Source: Bacillota bacterium (lineage in GTDB: Bacteria > Bacillota > UBA5301 > JAMCQP01). Taken from it: DNA of 64,000 nucleotides. A program made the position numbers and the translations under genes. The stretch is from the NCBI GenBank assembly GCA_023381695.1, contig JAMCQP010000071.1, positions 26,244 through 90,243 of the forward strand. Reading direction: 5' to 3'. Below the pieces are notes generated by a model. That model worked only from the letters and a program-made list of their open reading frames with translations. It did not search any database and was not told the DNA's origin. Shown here one piece after another: positions 7,455 through 17,068 of this stretch; the first letter of the stretch is position 1; the number at the start of each line of letters is the position of its first letter.

Positions 7455-9572
7455 ATGCTTGTGCCAAACTCGCTGGTCATTGTGGAATCTCCCGCCAAAG
7501 CCAGGACCATAGGCAAGTTTCTCGGGCGAGGTTTTACGGTGAAAGCCTCGCTCGGCCATGTCCGGGACCTTCCCCGCAGCCAGTTCGGCGTGGATGTTGA
7601 GGCTGGCTTTGAGCCGAAATATATCACCATCCGGGGAAAAGGGCCGATCGTCAAAGAATTGCGCGAGGCGGCCAAAAAAGTGAAGAAGGTTTACCTGGCC
7701 ACCGACCCCGACCGGGAAGGAGAAGCCATTTCGTGGCATCTGGCCCATCTCCTGGATTTGAACGCTTCCGAGCCCTGCCGGATCGAATTTCACGAGATAA
7801 CCAAAGGCGCAATCCAGGCCGCGGTCAAGAAGCCGCGCCGGATAGATGCCGATCTGGTGAACGCCCAGCAGGCCCGGCGAATTTTGGACCGGGTGGTGGG
7901 CTATGGCTTGAGCCCGCTTCTGTGGCAGAAGGTGAGGCGGGGGCTGAGCGCGGGGCGGGTGCAGTCCGTGGCGGTGCGCCTCATCTGCGACCGGGCCCGG
8001 GAGATCGAGGCTTTTGTTCCGGTGGAGTACTGGTCGATTGCGGCCCATCTTTTGCCGCCGGAGCAGGAGAGTATCCAGGGCGGGAGCGGGGCCTTCGAGG
8101 CCAGGCTGACACTGTATAACGGCGAAAAGATCGAGTTGCCGGACAAGGCCGCCGTGGATAAAGTGCTGGCGGCGCTGGCGGGTAAAAACTTCCGGGTGAG
8201 CGAGGTGCGCCGCAAGGAGAGGCGGCGTTATCCGGCCCCGCCGTTTATCACCAGCAGCCTGCAGCAGGAGGCATCGCGCAAGCTTGGCTTTTCGGCCCGC
8301 AAGACCATGCAGATCGCCCAGCAGCTCTACGAAGGGCTGGAGGTGGGCGAGGAAGGTTCAGTGGGCCTGATCACCTACATGCGGACCGACGCCACCCGGG
8401 TTGCCGCGGAGGCGCAGGAAGCCACCCGGCAATTTGTCGCGGCGGAGTACGGCAAACCCTTCGTACCGCCGGAGCCACCCAGGTACAAGAGCAAGGCGGG
8501 AGCCCAGGGGGCCCACGAGGCTGTCCGGCCCACCAGCGTGCATCGCACGCCGGAGGCGGTGAAGAGGTTTCTCAAGCGGGATCAGTACCGCCTGTACCGC
8601 CTGATCTGGGAGCGTTTCGTGGCCAGCCAGATGGCGCCCGCGGTGCTGGACACCCTGACCATGGACATCGAGTCCGTAGGGTTTACCTTCCGGGTCACAG
8701 GGTCGGTGGTCAAGTTTCCCGGGTTCATGAAGGTCTATACCGAGTCCAGGGACGATCAGGAGCAGGACGAGGGTGGGCTTTTGCCTGAACTTGCGGAAGG
8801 GACGGCTTTAAAACTGGTCAAACTCGACCCCAAACAGCATTTCACCCAACCGCCCCCCAAATACACCGAGGCGATGCTGGTCAAATCCCTGGAGGAACTG
8901 GGCATCGGCCGGCCAAGCACCTACGCTCCCACCATCGACACCATTCAAAAACGCGGGTATGTTCAACTGCTGGAGAAGCGGTTTGAACCCACGGAACTGG
9001 GATTCATCGTGGTGGATCTGCTGAAGGAGTTCTTCCCGGAGATCATCGACGTGGAATTCACGGCCTCCATGGAGGCCAAGCTGGATGAGGTGGAAGAGGG
9101 GGAGCGGGATTGGGTCGAGGTCTTGAAGGAATTCTATACTCCTTTCGCCCGGACCCTGGAACAGGCCAGGGAAGAGATCGGCGAGGTCCAGCTGCGGGAT
9201 GAGGAGACCGATGAGGTTTGCGAATTATGCGGCCGCAAGATGGTGATCAAGCAGGGACGATACGGGAGGTTCCTGGCCTGCCCCGGCTTTCCCGAGTGCA
9301 AGAACACCAAACCCATTTATAAAGAGGTCGGGGTCCCTTGCCCGCTCTGCGGCGGGCCGATTGTGGAGCGGAGGAGCAAGCGGGGCCGGATCTTCTACGG
9401 CTGCAAGAATTACCCCGAGTGCGATTTTGTGAGCTGGAACCGCCCCGTGCCCAAGAACTGCCCCAAATGCGGGCATTTTCTGGTGGCCAAGCGCCGGCAG
9501 GGCCAGGAAGAGCATGTCTGTTCCAACGAAGCTTGCGGTTACCGCGAGAAAGCCGCCCCACAGGAGGATTGA
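7455..9572 (+). CDS. topA: DNA topoisomerase I
   Basis: 705 residues, type IA topoisomerase that relaxes negative supercoils. N-terminal Toprim domain with [18 protein letters not shown] and the metal motif TDPDREGE (D84, D86); catalytic tyrosine Y308 in [10 protein letters not shown]; then the usual gate domains. The tail carries three zinc ribbons: CELCG...CPGFPEC, CPLCG...CKNYPEC and CPKCG...CSNEAC. GGGGG just before ATG 7455 serves as ribosome site; GTG 7461 is an alternative start. Order dprA-smg-topA-trmFO matches many Firmicutes. Confidence 0.97.
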   Translation: MLVPNSLVIVESPAKARTIGKFLGRGFTVKASLGHVRDLPRSQFGVDVEAGFEPKYITIRGKGPIVKELREAAKKVKKVYLATDPDREGEAISWHLAHLLDLNASEPCRIEFHEITKGAIQAAVKKPRRIDADLVNAQQARRILDRVVGYGLSPLLWQKVRRGLSAGRVQSVAVRLICDRAREIEAFVPVEYWSIAAHLLPPEQESIQGGSGAFEARLTLYNGEKIELPDKAAVDKVLAALAGKNFRVSEVRRKERRRYPAPPFITSSLQQEASRKLGFSARKTMQIAQQLYEGLEVGEEGSVGLITYMRTDATRVAAEAQEATRQFVAAEYGKPFVPPEPPRYKSKAGAQGAHEAVRPTSVHRTPEAVKRFLKRDQYRLYRLIWERFVASQMAPAVLDTLTMDIESVGFTFRVTGSVVKFPGFMKVYTESRDDQEQDEGGLLPELAEGTALKLVKLDPKQHFTQPPPKYTEAMLVKSLEELGIGRPSTYAPTIDTIQKRGYVQLLEKRFEPTELGFIVVDLLKEFFPEIIDVEFTASMEAKLDEVEEGERDWVEVLKEFYTPFARTLEQAREEIGEVQLRDEETDEVCELCGRKMVIKQGRYGRFLACPGFPECKNTKPIYKEVGVPCPLCGGPIVERRSKRGRIFYGCKNYPECDFVSWNRPVPKNCPKCGHFLVAKRRQGQEEHVCSNEACGYREKAAPQED

Positions 9573-9574
9573 CC

Positions 9575-10885
9575 TTGCCGCCCGGGATTACGATTATCGG
9601 CGCCGGCCTGGCCGGGAGCGAAGCGGCCTGGCAGGCCGCCCGCCGCGGGATTTCAGTCAAGCTGCACGAGATGCGCCCGGGAAAGACAACCCCGGCCCAC
9701 CATACCGGCCTCTTTGCGGAGTTGGTCTGCAGCAATTCGCTGCGGGCCAATAATCTTGAAAACGCCGTGGGCCTCCTGAAAGAGGAGATGCGCCGGATGG
9801 ATTCGCTTGTCATCCGCTGCGCCGACTCTAGCACTGTTCCGGCCGGCGGCGCCCTGGCCGTGGACCGCCGCGGGTTTTCCGGGGCCGTCACCGCCGCCCT
9901 GAGAGATCACCCGCGGGTCGAGGTAATCAATACGGAATGCCACGAGATTCCACCCGAAGGGGTGGTGATTGTCGCCACCGGCCCCCTCACCTCCCCCGCG
10001 CTCTCGGAGGCCATCAGCCGGCTTACTGGTTCGGATTACTTCTACTTTTTTGACGCGGCCGCGCCCATCGTCACGGCGGAGAGCGTGGACGCGGAACGCG
10101 CCTTCTGGGCGTCGCGGTACGGGCGCGGGGAGGCGGACTACCTGAACTGCCCCCTGGAGCCCAAGGAGTATCAGGCCTTCTGGGAGGCGCTGGTTCATGC
10201 CGAACGGGCGCCGCTGGAGGCCCCGGACCGCCTGGTATATTTTGAAGGGTGTCTGCCCGTGGAGGTCATCGCCGAACGCGGGCCGGAAACGCTGCTCTTC
10301 GGCCCCATGAAACCGGTGGGCCTCATCGACCCCGCCACCGGCCGCCAGCCCCACGCGGTGGCGCAACTACGGCGGGAAGACCGGGAGGGCCAGCTTTTAA
10401 ACCTGGTGGGGTTCCAAACCCGTCTCAAATGGGGTGAACAGGAGCGGGTCTTCCGGATGATCCCCGCTTTAGCCAACGCCGAGTTTGTCAGGTTCGGGGT
10501 GATGCACCGGAACAGCTTCATCAATTCCCCCCGCCTGCTTTTGCCCACCTACCAGCTGAAGGCCGATCCGCGGCTCTTCTTCGCCGGGCAGCTCACCGGC
10601 GTGGAAGGTTATGTGGAATCCGCCGCGTCTGGCCTGGTGGCCGGCCTGAATGCCGCCAGGCACGTCCTTGGGGAACCGCCCCTGGAGTTCCCGGCGGAGA
10701 CGATGCTGGGGGCGTTGCCGGCCTACATCACCTCGGCGGCGCCCGACAATTTTCAGCCCCTGCACGCCAACTTCGGCCTGGTCCCGCCCCTTGGGGCCCG
10801 TTTGCGCTCCAAGAAGGTCAAAAACCGGGCACTGTCCGAGAGGGCTTTAGCGATCCTGGAACGTTTTATGAAAATTATAAATTGA
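9575..10885 (+). CDS. trmFO: tRNA (uracil-54-C5) methyltransferase, folate-dependent
   Basis: 436 residues, the standard TrmFO length. It makes ribothymidine at U54 of tRNA using methylene-tetrahydrofolate and FAD. The FAD-binding [10 protein letters not shown] is near the N-terminus (residues ~9-18), with [10 protein letters not shown] and, later, [19 protein letters not shown], all family signatures. The start is TTG 9575, 7 bases after AGGAGG and 2 bases past the topA stop; there is no in-frame ATG nearby. In B. subtilis the recombinase gene codV (xerC) follows; it is missing here. Confidence 0.96.
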   Translation: MPPGITIIGAGLAGSEAAWQAARRGISVKLHEMRPGKTTPAHHTGLFAELVCSNSLRANNLENAVGLLKEEMRRMDSLVIRCADSSTVPAGGALAVDRRGFSGAVTAALRDHPRVEVINTECHEIPPEGVVIVATGPLTSPALSEAISRLTGSDYFYFFDAAAPIVTAESVDAERAFWASRYGRGEADYLNCPLEPKEYQAFWEALVHAERAPLEAPDRLVYFEGCLPVEVIAERGPETLLFGPMKPVGLIDPATGRQPHAVAQLRREDREGQLLNLVGFQTRLKWGEQERVFRMIPALANAEFVRFGVMHRNSFINSPRLLLPTYQLKADPRLFFAGQLTGVEGYVESAASGLVAGLNAARHVLGEPPLEFPAETMLGALPAYITSAAPDNFQPLHANFGLVPPLGARLRSKKVKNRALSERALAILERFMKIIN

Positions 10886-10888
10886 ATC

Positions 10889-10920
10889 TTGCATAATCCC
10901 AGGTCTTATGTTAGTATAAT
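10889..10920 (+). promoter_or_regulatory. Possible promoter for hslV-hslU
   Basis: TATAAT (10915-10920) is a perfect -10 in a short AT-rich gap. The best -35-like hexamer, TTGCAT (10889-10894), is 20 bases away, longer than ideal. It is plausible as a sigma-A promoter but the spacing lowers confidence. Confidence 0.35.
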
Positions 10921-10950
10921 GAAGGGCAATCAGGCCGGGAGGCTGATAGG

Positions 10951-11484
10951 ATGTTTCAGGCGACAACCATCGTTGCGGTGCGCCAGAATGGGAAGAGCGC
11001 CATGGCCGGCGACGGGCAGGTAACCTTTGGCGAACGCACGGTGATGAAGCACCGGGCGAAAAAGGTCCGGCGAATTTATAACGGGCAGGTGCTGGCCGGG
11101 TTTGCCGGGTCCGCCGCAGATGCTTTCACCCTCTTTGAGAAGTTTGAAGCCAAACTGGAGGAGTATCACGGCAATCTGCCCAGGGCGGCGGTGGAGCTGG
11201 CCAAGGAATGGCGCACCGATAGGGTGTTGCGCCGGTTGGAGGCGTTGCTTATCGTAGTTGATCAGGAACACATGCTGGTGATCTCGGGAACCGGAGATGT
11301 CATCGAGCCGGATGAACCAATTACCGCCATCGGCTCCGGGGGGCCGTATGCTCTGGCGGCGGCCAGGGCGCTCGCCAAGCACACCAACCTGGCCGCCCGG
11401 GAGATTGCCGAAGAGGCGATGCACATCGCCGCCTCGATCTGCATCTACACCAACGATGAGTTGACGGTGGAGGAGATCGAGTAA
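10951..11484 (+). CDS. hslV: HslV (ClpQ) protease subunit
   Basis: 177 residues, proteasome-beta-like peptidase of the HslVU protease. The catalytic core [20 protein letters not shown] and [10 protein letters not shown] are typical. The protein starts MFQA before TTIVAV, so Thr5 would have to be exposed by removal of four residues to act as N-terminal nucleophile; Phe at position 2 argues against simple methionine removal. GGGAGG lies 8 bases before ATG 10951. Followed by hslU after 79 bases, as in the B. subtilis clpQY-codY operon. Confidence 0.96.
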   Translation: MFQATTIVAVRQNGKSAMAGDGQVTFGERTVMKHRAKKVRRIYNGQVLAGFAGSAADAFTLFEKFEAKLEEYHGNLPRAAVELAKEWRTDRVLRRLEALLIVVDQEHMLVISGTGDVIEPDEPITAIGSGGPYALAAARALAKHTNLAAREIAEEAMHIAASICIYTNDELTVEEIE

Positions 11485-11563
11485 TCCCAGGCCGGCCGAA
11501 AGAGCAAGAGTCAAGGTCGGGAGAAACCAGATAGAGCACAGATCGAGGGGGATCGGTGAATTG

Positions 11564-12970
11564 ATGGAATTTACGCCACGGCAGATCGTCGTCGAGCTTG
11601 ATAAGTACATTATCGGGCAACAGAAGGCCAAACGTTCGGTGGCTGTGGCTTTGCGGAACCGCTTTCGGCGGCGCCGGCTGGATCCGGTGATCCGCGACGA
11701 GGTTATGCCCAAAAACATCCTGATGATCGGCCCCACCGGGGTGGGCAAGACGGAGATTGCCCGCCGGCTGGCAAGGCTGGCGGATGCGCCTTTTATCAAG
11801 GTGGAGGCCACCAAGTTCACGGAAGTGGGCTATGTTGGACGGGATGTGGAATCCATCGTTCGTGATCTGGTGGAATTCAGCATCCGGATGGTCAAGAGCG
11901 AGCGCGTGGCCAATGTGGCCGAAAAAGCTGAGCAGATGGCGGAGGAGCGCCTGGTGGAAGTCCTGGCGCCCATTCCCAGGAAGGAAAAGAATTTAAACCC
12001 GCTCACGGCCCTGTTCAATATGGAATTCGGCCAGCGCACCCGGGAGGATGACGAAGTTCACGAGGAGCAAGTGCGCGTGGCAAAGGGCCAGCAAGAGACG
12101 CTCCGGCGGGCATTGGCCCGGGGCGAGCTTGAAAACCAGGTGGTGGAGATTGAGGTCGACGACGCCAGGCCCTCCATGCTGGAGATCTTTACCGGCTCCG
12201 GGGTGGAAGAGATGGGGGTAAACCTTCAGGAACTGCTGGGCGGCATGGTGCCGAAGCGAAAGAAGAAGCGGAGGGTGACGGTTGCCGAGGCCCGCAAGAT
12301 CCTGGCGCAGGAGGAAGCGCAGAAGCTCATCGACATGGACGAGGTGACCACCGAGGCCGTTGCTCGCGCCGAATCCGCCGGAATCGTTTTTGTGGACGAG
12401 ATCGACAAGATTGCGGGGCGGGAGTCCGGCGCGGGGCCCGACGTCTCCCGGGAAGGGGTCCAGAGGGACATCCTTCCGATCGTGGAGGGCTCCACGGTGA
12501 TGACGAAGTATGGGCCGGTGAAGACGGATCACATGCTGTTTATCGCCGCCGGCGCCTTTAACGTGGCCAAACCGTCCGACCTGATTCCCGAATTGCAAGG
12601 GCGGTTCCCGATCCGGGTGGAACTGGAGAGCTTGACGGAGGAAGATTTTTGCCGGATCCTCACCGAACCCCAGAATGCCCTGGTCAAGCAATACATCGCC
12701 TTGCTGGCGACCGAAGGGGTCGAGGTGACTTTTACCGACGACGCCATCGGAGCCCTCGCCAGGGCGGCGTTCCAGGTCAACGAGCGGACCGAAAATATCG
12801 GGGCGCGCCGCCTGCACACCATCATGGAGAAGCTTTTGGAGGATCTCTCGTTTGAGGCGCCGGATCTGCCCGGGGCGGGCAACCGGGCGGTCAGGATTGA
12901 TGCCCATTATGTGGAAGAGAAGCTTGGCTCCATTGTGAAAAGCGAAGATTTGAGCCGGTTTATCCTGTAG
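11564..12970 (+). CDS. hslU: HslU (ClpY) unfoldase ATPase
   Basis: 468 residues, AAA+ partner of HslV. Walker A GPTGVGKT (residues ~56-63), pore motif GYVGRD (~89-94), the intermediate I-domain with charged helices (~105-240), Walker [13 protein letters not shown], and the C-terminal EDLSRFIL tail that docks into HslV. ATG 11564 is preceded in frame by TTG 11561; GAGGGGG (11545-11551) suits either. It unfolds and feeds substrates into HslV. Confidence 0.97.
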   Translation: MEFTPRQIVVELDKYIIGQQKAKRSVAVALRNRFRRRRLDPVIRDEVMPKNILMIGPTGVGKTEIARRLARLADAPFIKVEATKFTEVGYVGRDVESIVRDLVEFSIRMVKSERVANVAEKAEQMAEERLVEVLAPIPRKEKNLNPLTALFNMEFGQRTREDDEVHEEQVRVAKGQQETLRRALARGELENQVVEIEVDDARPSMLEIFTGSGVEEMGVNLQELLGGMVPKRKKKRRVTVAEARKILAQEEAQKLIDMDEVTTEAVARAESAGIVFVDEIDKIAGRESGAGPDVSREGVQRDILPIVEGSTVMTKYGPVKTDHMLFIAAGAFNVAKPSDLIPELQGRFPIRVELESLTEEDFCRILTEPQNALVKQYIALLATEGVEVTFTDDAIGALARAAFQVNERTENIGARRLHTIMEKLLEDLSFEAPDLPGAGNRAVRIDAHYVEEKLGSIVKSEDLSRFIL

Positions 12971-13023
12971 ACGGACCGGGCTTATCCGAATCCCGCAAGA
13001 AATGACAATATTAAGGAGGACCC

Positions 13024-13809
13024 ATGATGAGGAACTTATTGGCAAAAACACGCAACATTAACAGGTTGATCCAGAATGCGGCTGGACAAGCTGTCAATTT
13101 TAACGAGATGGCAACGGTGCTCAGCGACGTGATCGCCTGCAATGTCTACCTGGTCAGCAAGAAAGGCAAAGTTTTGGGCCATGCCCTGATGGGAGGCTTT
13201 GAATGTGAGGTCATCGAGCAGGAAGTGGTGGAAAAGGGCGCTTTTCCCGATGAGTACAACCAGAAGCTCCTGAGGATCAGCGATACCTCACCCAACCTGA
13301 AAGCGGAGCACGGCCGGTGCGTCATCGTGGATACCACCTGCCTCTTTAACGATAAACTCACCACCATCGTCCCCGTCAACGCCGGCGGGGAACGGCTGGG
13401 CACCCTGGTTTTGGCCCGGTTCAAAGATTCTTTTACGGATGAAGACCTGATCCTGGCCGAATATGGCGCGACCGTGGTGGGGATGGAGATCCTGCGCGCC
13501 AAGAGCGAGCGGATCGAAGAGGAGGCCCGCAAGAAGGCCGCCGTCCAGATCGCCCTGGCGACGCTCTCCTACTCGGAACTGGAGGCCATTGAGCATATCT
13601 TCGAGGAGCTCAACGGCGACGAGGGGCTTTTAGTGGCCAGCAAGATCGCCGACAGGGTCGGGATCACCCGGTCGGTGATTGTCAACGCCCTCCGGAAGTT
13701 CGAAAGCGCCGGGGTGATCGAATCCCGTTCGCTGGGGATGAAGGGCACCTTCATCCGGATCCTCAACGATCACCTGTTGGAGGAGCTCAAGCGAATGACT
13801 TCGCGGTAA
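13024..13809 (+). CDS. codY: CodY, GTP- and branched-chain-amino-acid-sensing repressor
   Basis: 261 residues with the N-terminal GAF domain that binds isoleucine/valine and a C-terminal winged helix ([20 protein letters not shown], about residues 205-224) close to invariant in CodY. It represses nutrient-scavenging and often motility genes in rich conditions. AAGGAGG (13013-13019) is 4 bases before ATG 13024 and 7 before ATG 13027, so the second ATG may be used. It is the last gene of its operon, ended by the terminator at 13835, directly before the motility operon. Confidence 0.96.
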   Translation: MMRNLLAKTRNINRLIQNAAGQAVNFNEMATVLSDVIACNVYLVSKKGKVLGHALMGGFECEVIEQEVVEKGAFPDEYNQKLLRISDTSPNLKAEHGRCVIVDTTCLFNDKLTTIVPVNAGGERLGTLVLARFKDSFTDEDLILAEYGATVVGMEILRAKSERIEEEARKKAAVQIALATLSYSELEAIEHIFEELNGDEGLLVASKIADRVGITRSVIVNALRKFESAGVIESRSLGMKGTFIRILNDHLLEELKRMTSR

Positions 13810-13834
13810 ACAGGCAAATATATTGACACAGAGC

Positions 13835-13869
13835 GGCCCGAAAGGCGGAAAAGCCTTCCGGGCCTTTTT
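13835..13869 (+). terminator. Rho-independent terminator after codY
   Basis: GGCCCGAAAGGC pairs with GCCTTCCGGGCC around a ggaaaa loop and is followed by TTTTT. It separates the codY operon from the motility operon. Confidence 0.92.
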
Positions 13870-13894
13870 GTCGCCCATACAGGCATTCTAATAT

Positions 13895-13922
13895 GGAGGA
13901 ACCATAGTAGATCTGCTCCTCC
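13895..13922 (+). other. Inverted repeat in the flgB leader region
   Basis: GGAGGA (13895-13900) and TCCTCC (13917-13922) form a perfect 6-bp inverted repeat between the codY terminator and the sigma-28-like promoter. A second repeat, CAGGCAA/TTGCCTG, lies at about 13989-14004, downstream of the promoter, and would fold in the mRNA leader. Possible operator or leader structure; no known motif recognised. Confidence 0.4.
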
Positions 13923-13932
13923 AAATAGACGT

Positions 13933-13959
13933 TAATCTTTCCTTTCCCTTCGCCGAATA
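13933..13959 (+). promoter_or_regulatory. Sigma-28 (SigD/FliA) type promoter of the motility operon
   Basis: TAAT (13933-13936), exactly 15 bases, then GCCGAATA (13952-13959), close to the flagellar sigma consensus TAAA-N15-GCCGATAA. It lies about 75 bases before flgB. Since sigD is far down the same operon (39.9 kb), this would give positive feedback, as known for the B. subtilis fla/che operon. Confidence 0.75.
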
Positions 13960-14033
13960 TCATAGGGAATCTGTATGAGTATTTGGTTCAGGCAAGGTTG
14001 CCTGGCCGGTCCAGACGTGGGAGGCGAAGGTAG

Positions 14034-14459
14034 ATGAGTTTGGAATTCTTTTCCAGCGTGGCCGACAAGTTTTTGCGCAAGGGGTTGGATACCGCCGCCT
14101 TGCGCCACCAGGTCATCTCAAACAACCTGACCAATGTGGACACCCCACGTTTCAAGCGCTCGGAAGTGCGTTTTGAGGACGCCCTGCGAGCCGCCATGAC
14201 GCCGGAACCACCGGGGTTGCCGATGGAGATCACCAATCCCAGGCATCTGGAGCCTCAAAAAAAGCCTTCGTTTACCGAAGTGCAGCCCGAGGTGGTTGAG
14301 ATCAGGGAAACCACCGGTCGCCTGGACGGCAACAACGTGGACATCGATTCGGAGATGGCGCATCTGGCCGAAAACACGTTGCTTTATAACACCATGGCGC
14401 AACTGGTTTCCAAACGTCTGGGAATTCTTCGGTCTGTGATCAACGAAGGGAGAAGGTAA
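14034..14459 (+). CDS. flgB: Flagellar basal-body rod protein FlgB
   Basis: 141 residues. A proximal rod subunit, exported by the flagellar type III system and assembled in the periplasmic/wall zone. It has the rod/hook N-terminal signature ALRHQVISNNLTNVDTPRFK and a C-terminal heptad helix (NTLLYNTMAQLVSKRLGILR) that packs in the rod. First gene of the long operon; the stop is followed at once by flgC. Confidence 0.96.
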   Translation: MSLEFFSSVADKFLRKGLDTAALRHQVISNNLTNVDTPRFKRSEVRFEDALRAAMTPEPPGLPMEITNPRHLEPQKKPSFTEVQPEVVEIRETTGRLDGNNVDIDSEMAHLAENTLLYNTMAQLVSKRLGILRSVINEGRR

Positions 14460-14460
14460 G

Positions 14461-14940
14461 ATGGGCATTTTTCGGGCGATCGAGACAAGCGCTTCCGGAT
14501 TGACGGCGGAAAGGCTCCGCCTGGATATTATTGCGAACAATATTGCCAATGCGAATACCACGCGGACGGCGGAAGGCGGGCCATACCGGCGGCAGATGCC
14601 GGTCTTCGCCGCGCGGGAAAAGGTGCCGGCCCGCAATGGATTCGCGTTTCCGCCCTCGCCCTTTGAAAGGATGCTGGAAAAGGCCCGGGGAGTTGCGCAA
14701 GAGGCCGGCGAAGGGGTCAGGGTGGTGGGGATCATCAAGGATTCGACGCCGCCCCGGCGGGTGTATGATCCGGCCCATCCGGATGCGGATGCGCAGGGCT
14801 ACGTTTCCATGCCCAACCTCGATATCGTGACCGAGATGGTGGATATGATCTCCGCCTCTCGGGCTTATGAGGCAAATGTGACGGCGATTAACGAGGCCAA
14901 ACAGATGGCCATGAAGGCCCTGGAGATCGGGCGTGGTTAA
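14461..14940 (+). CDS. flgC: Flagellar basal-body rod protein FlgC
   Basis: 159 residues, the second proximal rod protein. N-terminal ASGLTAERLRLDIIANNIAN and C-terminal MVDMISASRAYEANVTAINE are the paired helices shared by rod and hook proteins. ATG 14461 is one base after the flgB stop, using a ribosome site inside the end of flgB (AAGGGAGAAGG). Confidence 0.96.
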   Translation: MGIFRAIETSASGLTAERLRLDIIANNIANANTTRTAEGGPYRRQMPVFAAREKVPARNGFAFPPSPFERMLEKARGVAQEAGEGVRVVGIIKDSTPPRRVYDPAHPDADAQGYVSMPNLDIVTEMVDMISASRAYEANVTAINEAKQMAMKALEIGRG

Positions 14941-15069
14941 TAAAAACCGATTGTGTACGGTGGTGTCGGTGAGTGTCGGAAGAAAGCTGGTCGAGGACCG
15001 GGAGCGGCCAAAGCTCTGCGGGCAAGACCAGGGAGGGCGGAAAGCAGAACGGACACAGGAGGGGAAACA

Positions 15070-15387
15070 ATGGATGCCGGTAGAGTAGATAATCTGAAGC
15101 TGGACGTTTTTCCTTTGAAGGTGGGCGCTTCGCCCCGCGAGGCTGAGGAGCCTGACGGGAAAGGAGCGGTTTCTTTCGCAGGTATGCTTAAGGCTGCGCT
15201 GGGCGAGGTCAACGACCTTCAACGCAAAGCGGAAGAAGGGGCGACTCAGTTGGTGACCGGTGATGCTTCCAACTTGCACCAGGTGATGATTGCCACCGAG
15301 GAGGCCAATATTGCCCTTCAATTTACCATGGCAATCCGCAACAAGATCCTCGACGCTTATACGGAAATCATGCGCATGCAAGTATGA
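15070..15387 (+). CDS. fliE: Flagellar hook-basal body complex protein FliE
   Basis: 105 residues, the MS-ring/rod junction protein. The C-terminal half (MLKAALGEVNDLQRKAEEGA, then LHQVMIATEEANIALQFTMA, IRNKILDAYTEIMRMQ) is the conserved FliE region. ATG 15070 follows AGGAGGGG; a frame open further upstream (to 14953) has no site and unfamiliar sequence, so it is left out. Confidence 0.95.
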   Translation: MDAGRVDNLKLDVFPLKVGASPREAEEPDGKGAVSFAGMLKAALGEVNDLQRKAEEGATQLVTGDASNLHQVMIATEEANIALQFTMAIRNKILDAYTEIMRMQV

Positions 15388-15412
15388 CCGCTAGCACGAT
15401 GAGGTGAAGCAG

Positions 15413-17062
15413 ATGAATGCATGGTTGCAGAAGCTGCGCTCACAAGTTGTGCAGCTGTGGCAAGGTCTCAATCCCTCACGGCGGATCATATTCAGCGTCG
15501 GGGCGGCGGCCATTGTCGGGATTCTGATCCTGGTGGCAAGTTACGCTGGGCGGCCGGGATATACACCCCTTTTCACGCAGCTCGACCCATCGGATGCGGG
15601 AGAGATTGTGGCCAAGCTCAAGGAGAGCGGCATCCCGTATCAGCTGGCGGAAGGAGGGTCGGCGATCCTGGTGCCCAGCAACAAGGTCTATGAGACCAGA
15701 ATCAGCCTGGCCAGCGCCGGCATGCCGCGCGGAGGGATCGTCGGGCTTGAACTTTTTGACCAGAGCAAACTCGGCATCACGGACTTTGACCGGAAATTAA
15801 ACTACACCCGCGCGCTTCAGGGGGAATTGACGCGCACCATCCGGGAGATCAACGGGGTGGAAGACGCCCGTGTGCATGTCGTCCGTCCCGAGCAGAGCCT
15901 CTTTATCGACGAAAAAAGGGAGCCCACGGCTTCCGTTCTTCTCAAACTCCGGCCTTCCGCGCATCTGAGCGAGGAACAGATCCGGGGCATCGCCAACCTG
16001 ATCGCCGGCAGCGTGGAAGGGCTTGACCCCCTGAAGGTGACCATCCTGGACAGCCAGGGCAATGTGCTTTCGCAGGTGTTGAAAGACAATGCCGATGCGG
16101 ATCTGGCCACGGGGAGCGATAAGAAGAATCGGCTGATCATGGAGCGGCTCTCCATCCAGCGCCAGCAGGAACAGGAACTGGAAAAGAGCGTTCAATCCAT
16201 GCTGGAAAAGGTTTTTGGCCCCGGAAAGGCTGCCGCCCGGGTGAGCGCGGAGATGAATTTCGATTACGAGGAGTCTTCCAGCGAGCTCTACCAACCCAGC
16301 GTGGGGGATTCCGGCATCGTCAGAAGCGAGCAGGAGTCCTCCGAGAGTTACCGTGGCCAGGGGGCCGGGCCGGCCATGGGCGTGCCAGGGGTGACATCGA
16401 ACATCCCCGGCTATCAGGCCGTGGATAGCGGCAATACCAATTCTCAGTACCAGAAGCGGCAGGTCACCCGCAACTACGAGGTGAGCAAGCGGCAGGAACA
16501 CCTGGTGAGTTCCCCCGGGAGGATCCGGCGGTTGTCGGTGGCGGTGTGGGTGGACGGCCAGCTGGGGCCGCAGCAGATTGCCAGCGTGCGCTCGCTGGTG
16601 GCCTCGGCGGTTGGTTTCAACGAGGCCAGGGGGGATCAGATCTCCGTTGAGAGCTTGCAGATTGTGCCCGAACAGCAGGTTGTGCAGGAGAAGCCGAAAC
16701 CGGCTATTCCCGTGGCAACCCTGGTTTTGGGCGGGTTATTGGCCGGTGGGGTGATAGCTATGGTGGTCTTCGCGGTGAGGAGACGGAGAAAAGCTGCAGA
16801 GAAAGCGGAGGAGGCGGAACTGGCGGAGCTGGGGGCCAATCTGGATCTGATCTCCGCTGAAACAGCGGCGCCGGCGGTTGCCGCGTCCGAGAAGGAGGAG
16901 GAAGCTTTTCCGGAAGAAAAGCCTCTGGACCTGCAGTTGACCTTGTCGCAGCAGAGCCGGGAGTTCAGGCAGCTTGAGAAGGAGATCGGGCGCCTGGCCA
17001 GGGAAAAACCGGTCCAGGTGGCCCAGCTCTTGAAGAAATGGTTGTCTGAGGAGGAGAACTGA
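15413..17062 (+). CDS. fliF: Flagellar MS-ring protein FliF
   Basis: 549 residues. A transmembrane segment (about residues 25-45), the YscJ/FliF ring-building domain (YTPLFTQLDPSDAGEIVAKL onwards), a second ring domain with a Ser/Gly-rich loop, a second transmembrane segment near residues 430-450 (IPVATLVLGGLLAGGVIAMV), and a cytoplasmic C-terminal tail ending in the FliG-binding helix. ATG 15413 follows GAGGTGA by 5 bases; GTG 15404 is less likely. Forms the base on which rotor and export gate assemble. Confidence 0.96.
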   Translation: MNAWLQKLRSQVVQLWQGLNPSRRIIFSVGAAAIVGILILVASYAGRPGYTPLFTQLDPSDAGEIVAKLKESGIPYQLAEGGSAILVPSNKVYETRISLASAGMPRGGIVGLELFDQSKLGITDFDRKLNYTRALQGELTRTIREINGVEDARVHVVRPEQSLFIDEKREPTASVLLKLRPSAHLSEEQIRGIANLIAGSVEGLDPLKVTILDSQGNVLSQVLKDNADADLATGSDKKNRLIMERLSIQRQQEQELEKSVQSMLEKVFGPGKAAARVSAEMNFDYEESSSELYQPSVGDSGIVRSEQESSESYRGQGAGPAMGVPGVTSNIPGYQAVDSGNTNSQYQKRQVTRNYEVSKRQEHLVSSPGRIRRLSVAVWVDGQLGPQQIASVRSLVASAVGFNEARGDQISVESLQIVPEQQVVQEKPKPAIPVATLVLGGLLAGGVIAMVVFAVRRRRKAAEKAEEAELAELGANLDLISAETAAPAVAASEKEEEAFPEEKPLDLQLTLSQQSREFRQLEKEIGRLAREKPVQVAQLLKKWLSEEEN

Positions 17063-17068
17063 TCAGCC

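Noticed and set aside
13823..13828. TTGACA just before the codY terminator
   Set aside because: No -10 at the right distance; the following bases form the terminator stem.
14953..15069. N-terminal extension of FliE upstream of ATG 15070
   Set aside because: The added 39 residues are Arg/Gly-rich and unlike FliE; the AGGAGGGG site is directly before ATG 15070.
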